From Putridiphycobacter sp045110285 (lineage in GTDB: Bacteria; Bacteroidota; Bacteroidia; Flavobacteriales_D; Crocinitomicaceae): a DNA stretch of 64,000 bases. The notes under the pieces are model-generated. The model saw only the letters and a list, made by a program, of their open reading frames with translations. It ran no database searches and was not told where the DNA came from. A program made the position numbers and the translations under genes. Below, piece by piece: positions 61,798 through 64,000 of the stretch. The DNA lies in the NCBI GenBank assembly GCA_045110285.1, contig JBGCGA010000044.1, positions 1 to 64,000 of the forward strand, in the 5' to 3' direction. How positions within the stretch are numbered: position 1 is the stretch's first letter; each line of letters begins with the position of its first letter.

Positions 61798-62772
61798 ATG
61801 AGCGACGCTATTGAAACCACAGAAAAATCAAAATCAGGAGGGTTATACATCCTGATTATCATTGCACTCTTATTACTTTCTGGCTTCTTAGGCTATAAAC
61901 TGTCTACCAAAAATAAAGAGATTGAAAAATTAGCATTTTTAAAAACGGAACTTGAAGATGAACGAGACGGTTTAAGTGAGATGTTGTACGAACAGGGAGT
62001 AGCTGCTGGAGATGATTTGAAAGAAAATCTCCAAAATATGCTTTCGGACTATGAAACAATGGAAGCCTTAAATACCGACCTGAATGACAGCATAGTTCAA
62101 GAAAAGCAAAAAATTGTTGATCTCCTTGCAGAATTAGATAAGGAAAAAAAGAATAAAAGATTTTATGCGAGCAAAGTTTTTAAGTTAGAGAAAGAAACCG
62201 AAACACTTCGTTCAATCATGAAGGATTATGTCCGAACAATTGATTCATTAAATACTGAGAATTTAACTCTAAAAACCGATCTAACTAATACTCGATCAGA
62301 CTTAACTACTGTTATAAAAGATAGAGACGATTTGCAAGTGAAGGCTGAGGACCTGTCAAAAAAAGTAAGTGAAGGATCTAAATTAAGTGCTTTGAGTATA
62401 GTTTCTGAAGGAATTAAAGAAAGAAGTTCAGGTTCTTACAAAGAAACTGATAGAGCGAGCAGAGCAACGCATATCCGATCTTGTTTTACTATCGCTTCAA
62501 ATAAGATAGCCTCAGCTGGCAACAAAACAATTTACATGCGTGTGCTTGACCAAAATGGTAAGACACTTTATACAAGTAGTGGTAATACTTTTCCATCAGA
62601 AGGTGGTAGCAACTTGGTTTACTCCGATAAAAAGTCAATTAATTATCAAAATAGTGTCATTGATGTTTGTATTTTTCACAAGCTAAATAATGAAATTTCT
62701 GCTGGGAATTTTGTCGCTGAGCTTTGGTGCGAAGGTGCAAAAATTGGCAGCAATAGCTTTACGTTAAAATAA
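61798..62772 (+). CDS. Membrane-anchored coiled-coil protein in the MlaEF operon
   Basis: A 324-residue protein: short cytosolic N-terminus, one transmembrane helix (residues ~17-36, LYILIIIALLLLSGFLGY), a long coiled coil (~38-200, e.g. EKQKIVDLLAELDKEKKNK, EKETETLRSIMKDY) and a beta-rich C-terminal domain (~210-324, HIRSCFTIASNKIASAGNKTIYMRVL, WCEGAKIGSNSFTLK). No MCE domain is present. Its position behind MlaE and MlaF genes suggests it serves as their periplasmic extension or adaptor. Family not recognised. A strong terminator follows at once. Confidence 0.68.
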   Translation: MSDAIETTEKSKSGGLYILIIIALLLLSGFLGYKLSTKNKEIEKLAFLKTELEDERDGLSEMLYEQGVAAGDDLKENLQNMLSDYETMEALNTDLNDSIVQEKQKIVDLLAELDKEKKNKRFYASKVFKLEKETETLRSIMKDYVRTIDSLNTENLTLKTDLTNTRSDLTTVIKDRDDLQVKAEDLSKKVSEGSKLSALSIVSEGIKERSSGSYKETDRASRATHIRSCFTIASNKIASAGNKTIYMRVLDQNGKTLYTSSGNTFPSEGGSNLVYSDKKSINYQNSVIDVCIFHKLNNEISAGNFVAELWCEGAKIGSNSFTLK

Positions 62773-62786
62773 AAACATAATATCAT

Positions 62787-62826
62787 AAAAAAAGGAGTCC
62801 CAACACAAGGTTAGGGCTCCTTTTTT
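62787..62826. terminator. Bidirectional terminator between the MlaEF operon and purQ
   Basis: AAAAAAAGGAG-TCCC pairs with GGG-CTCCTTTTTTT with one bulged T, loop 12 nt, T/A runs on both sides. It can end both convergent units (stops at 62772 and 62845). Confidence 0.88.
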
Positions 62827-62844
62827 GTATCAATTAGTTTTGGA

Positions 62845-63534
62845 TTATACCAATTGCTTTAATACCGACATAAAAATGGCTCTGCCATCTGTGTTTCCTA
62901 AATTCGGATCAACAGCCCTTTCAGGATGCGGCATCATTCCAAACACATTTTTCCCTTTATTTGTAGTACCTGCAATACTTAATAAGCTTCCGTTTGGATT
63001 GGATTCATCTGCTACTTCCCCACTTTCTGTTGCATATTTAAACAAAATTTGGTCATTATCTTGAAGTCTTTTTAGTTCATCTTCAGACGCATAAAAACGT
63101 CCTTCGCCATGAGCAATCGGAATTTTATATACTTTATCAAAATCTAAATTTTGAGTAATTGGTGCCGATTTAGAAGTTGGTTTTAAGAAGACATTCTTGC
63201 AAATAAATTTTTGTGAATTATTATGAAGTAATGCACCATCCAGCAAATGAGTTTCAGTAAGCATTTGGTATCCATTACAAACCCCCATTACATAACCACC
63301 TTTGTTCGCATGTTCAATTACTGATTGCATAATCGGTGAAAAACTAGCTATCGCGCCTGACCGTAAATAATCACCATAAGAAAATCCGCCAGGTAATATT
63401 ACAAAATCAACCCCTTTTAGGTCATGATCTTTATGCCATAACTTCTCAACTTTTTGATCCAACATTGATTCTAAAGTGTAAACCATGTCTTGGTCACAAT
63501 TAGATCCGGGAAACGTAATAACTCCAAACTTCAT
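62845..63534 (-). CDS. purQ: Phosphoribosylformylglycinamidine synthase subunit PurQ
   Basis: The glutaminase subunit of FGAM synthase in purine synthesis; makes ammonia for PurL. The 229-residue class-I amidotransferase has FPGSNCDQDM at the start, the oxyanion PGGFSYGDYLRSGAIA, the nucleophile Cys in VMGVCNGYQML, and the His-Glu pair in MMPHPERAVD near the end. A stand-alone PurQ implies a small PurL and a PurS elsewhere. A -7 element lies just upstream. Confidence 0.96.
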   Translation of the reverse strand: MKFGVITFPGSNCDQDMVYTLESMLDQKVEKLWHKDHDLKGVDFVILPGGFSYGDYLRSGAIASFSPIMQSVIEHANKGGYVMGVCNGYQMLTETHLLDGALLHNNSQKFICKNVFLKPTSKSAPITQNLDFDKVYKIPIAHGEGRFYASEDELKRLQDNDQILFKYATESGEVADESNPNGSLLSIAGTTNKGKNVFGMMPHPERAVDPNLGNTDGRAIFMSVLKQLV

Positions 63535-63557
63535 TTTTATAACTTTTAATAGGTGGG

Positions 63558-63565
63558 CAAAGTTA
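63558..63565 (-). promoter_or_regulatory. -7 promoter element of purQ
   Basis: Minus strand TAACTTTG, 23 bases ahead of the purQ ATG. No PUR-type operator or riboswitch is apparent. Confidence 0.4.
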
Positions 63566-63601
63566 ATTATTTACGAGAATAATCAGCCATTGGCTTATTA
63601 A

Positions 63602-64000
63602 CTAAAACACATAAATTCTTAACAAATTAATAATTAATAGCGTCGCTGTTATCAAACTTAACACTTTGCCCTTTTTCATATTCAAAATTGGCAAAGAAAT
63701 CAGTAATGTTAACGGCACAGTAAAAAGCATATACCATATGCCATACATCCAATATATGACAACTGATAATATGAAAGTAATACTTGTAAAAAAAGCTAGA
63801 ATATTGACTTGTCTCCTCTCAATATTTGACTGAAATCTAAACTGCTTAGCTAAATTAATTAATGCGATAAGTACCACTGTCAACAGAAGAAAAAAACTAG
63901 CGAAATCATACCAATAATATTGTACAATATTGGGATTCGTAACATTTGAATTGACTACAATACTGCTTGAATTTAAATATTGTATTGAAAATAAGTAAAT
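63602..64000 (-). CDS. Partial multi-pass membrane protein running off the right edge
   Basis: The frame stays open from the stop at 63602 to the last base of the window, so the 5' end is outside. The visible ~132 residues contain four hydrophobic helices (FFLLLTVVLIALINLA, NILAFFTSITFILSVVIYWMY, WYMLFTVPLTLLISLPIL, LSLITATLLIINLLRIY), separated by a short basic loop (KQFRFQSNIERRQ). The possible TTG start at 63883 leaves out the first helix, so it is probably not the real one. Family unknown; the preceding extracytosolic-looking part (NSSSIVVNSNVTNPNIVQYYWY) fits a loop between membrane segments. Confidence 0.6.
   Translation of the reverse strand: MYLFSIQYLNSSSIVVNSNVTNPNIVQYYWYDFASFFLLLTVVLIALINLAKQFRFQSNIERRQVNILAFFTSITFILSVVIYWMYGIWYMLFTVPLTLLISLPILNMKKGKVLSLITATLLIINLLRIYVF

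Noticed and set aside
1..64000. CRISPR arrays, insertion sequences, prophage, integrases or defence islands
   Set aside because: Looked for direct repeats with spacers, transposase or recombinase motifs and phage genes; none seen apart from the weak helix-turn-helix-like fragment at 4076-4162.

Overview
The window is a stretch of low-GC chromosome from a member of the Bacteroidota, most likely a free-living, probably aerobic, flavobacteria-like organism. The evidence is a stand-alone GldM homologue, several C-terminal type IX secretion (T9SS) sorting domains, a PorV/PorQ-family barrel, a large TonB-dependent receptor with a carboxypeptidase-regulatory N-domain, many DUF families typical of Bacteroidota (DUF5777, DUF2490, DUF1684, DUF4293, DUF5684, DUF5916, DUF2797), and promoters of the Bacteroidota type (TAnnTTTG) with few Shine-Dalgarno sequences. 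I see no phage, insertion sequence, CRISPR array or integron; the window reads as ordinary vertically inherited chromosome with some lineage-specific surface-protein loci.

Layout. 0-6 kb: an outer-membrane porin, a DbpA-like RNA helicase, a VF530-type protein, a secreted protein with an internally duplicated domain, a gene-poor gap (3999-4412), a methyltransferase, YwbE and a thioredoxin-fold protein. 6-10 kb: a protein-folding and glycolysis block, with SlyD-like FKBP on its own complete promoter and, behind it, an operon of pgk, two more FKBP isomerases and an unknown secreted protein. 10-13.3 kb: a four-gene operon joining a c-type cytochrome, a DUF5777 beta-barrel, a haem-motif lipoprotein and a T9SS-sorted CxxCH protein. 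13.4-22.2 kb: recG, a DUF5684 membrane protein, and two tandem giant PKD/T9SS type B surface proteins, the second broken by one in-frame TGA. 22-36.4 kb: a DUF255 thioredoxin-like lipoprotein, an M1 peptidase fused to a probable beta-barrel, DUF2490, DUF547 and DUF1684 proteins, the orphan GldM, an MFS exporter and a GH113-like hydrolase. 36.4-43 kb: a haem-binding protein, an ABC-F ATPase, a TPR/OmpA-like lipoprotein, folK, tRNA-Leu(CAA), a HIT protein and GreA. 43-52.2 kb: an operon of a TonB-dependent receptor, a 1391-residue secreted protein and a PorV-family barrel. 52.3-64 kb: two divergent genes whose start codons overlap, a C-terminal processing protease, dCMP deaminase, the rsgA-dtd-mazG-DUF5916 operon, DUF2797, an MlaE/MlaF-type transporter followed by a coiled-coil membrane protein, purQ, and the 3' part of a membrane protein that runs off the right edge.

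How the genes fit together. Much of the window serves the cell envelope: T9SS cargo (10184, 16442, 19309, 44200), T9SS-type machinery or accessory proteins (GldM at 31287, PorV-like at 43095), outer-membrane barrels, lipoproteins and envelope folding factors. The strongest candidates for under-described biology are the cytochrome/DUF5777 operon, the receptor/giant-cargo/PorV operon, the orphan GldM, the tandem PKD paralogue with its single in-frame TGA exactly where the neighbour has a Trp codon, and a structured, geneless segment between folK and tRNA-Leu. All functional statements come from reading the sequence and family knowledge; no database search was possible.
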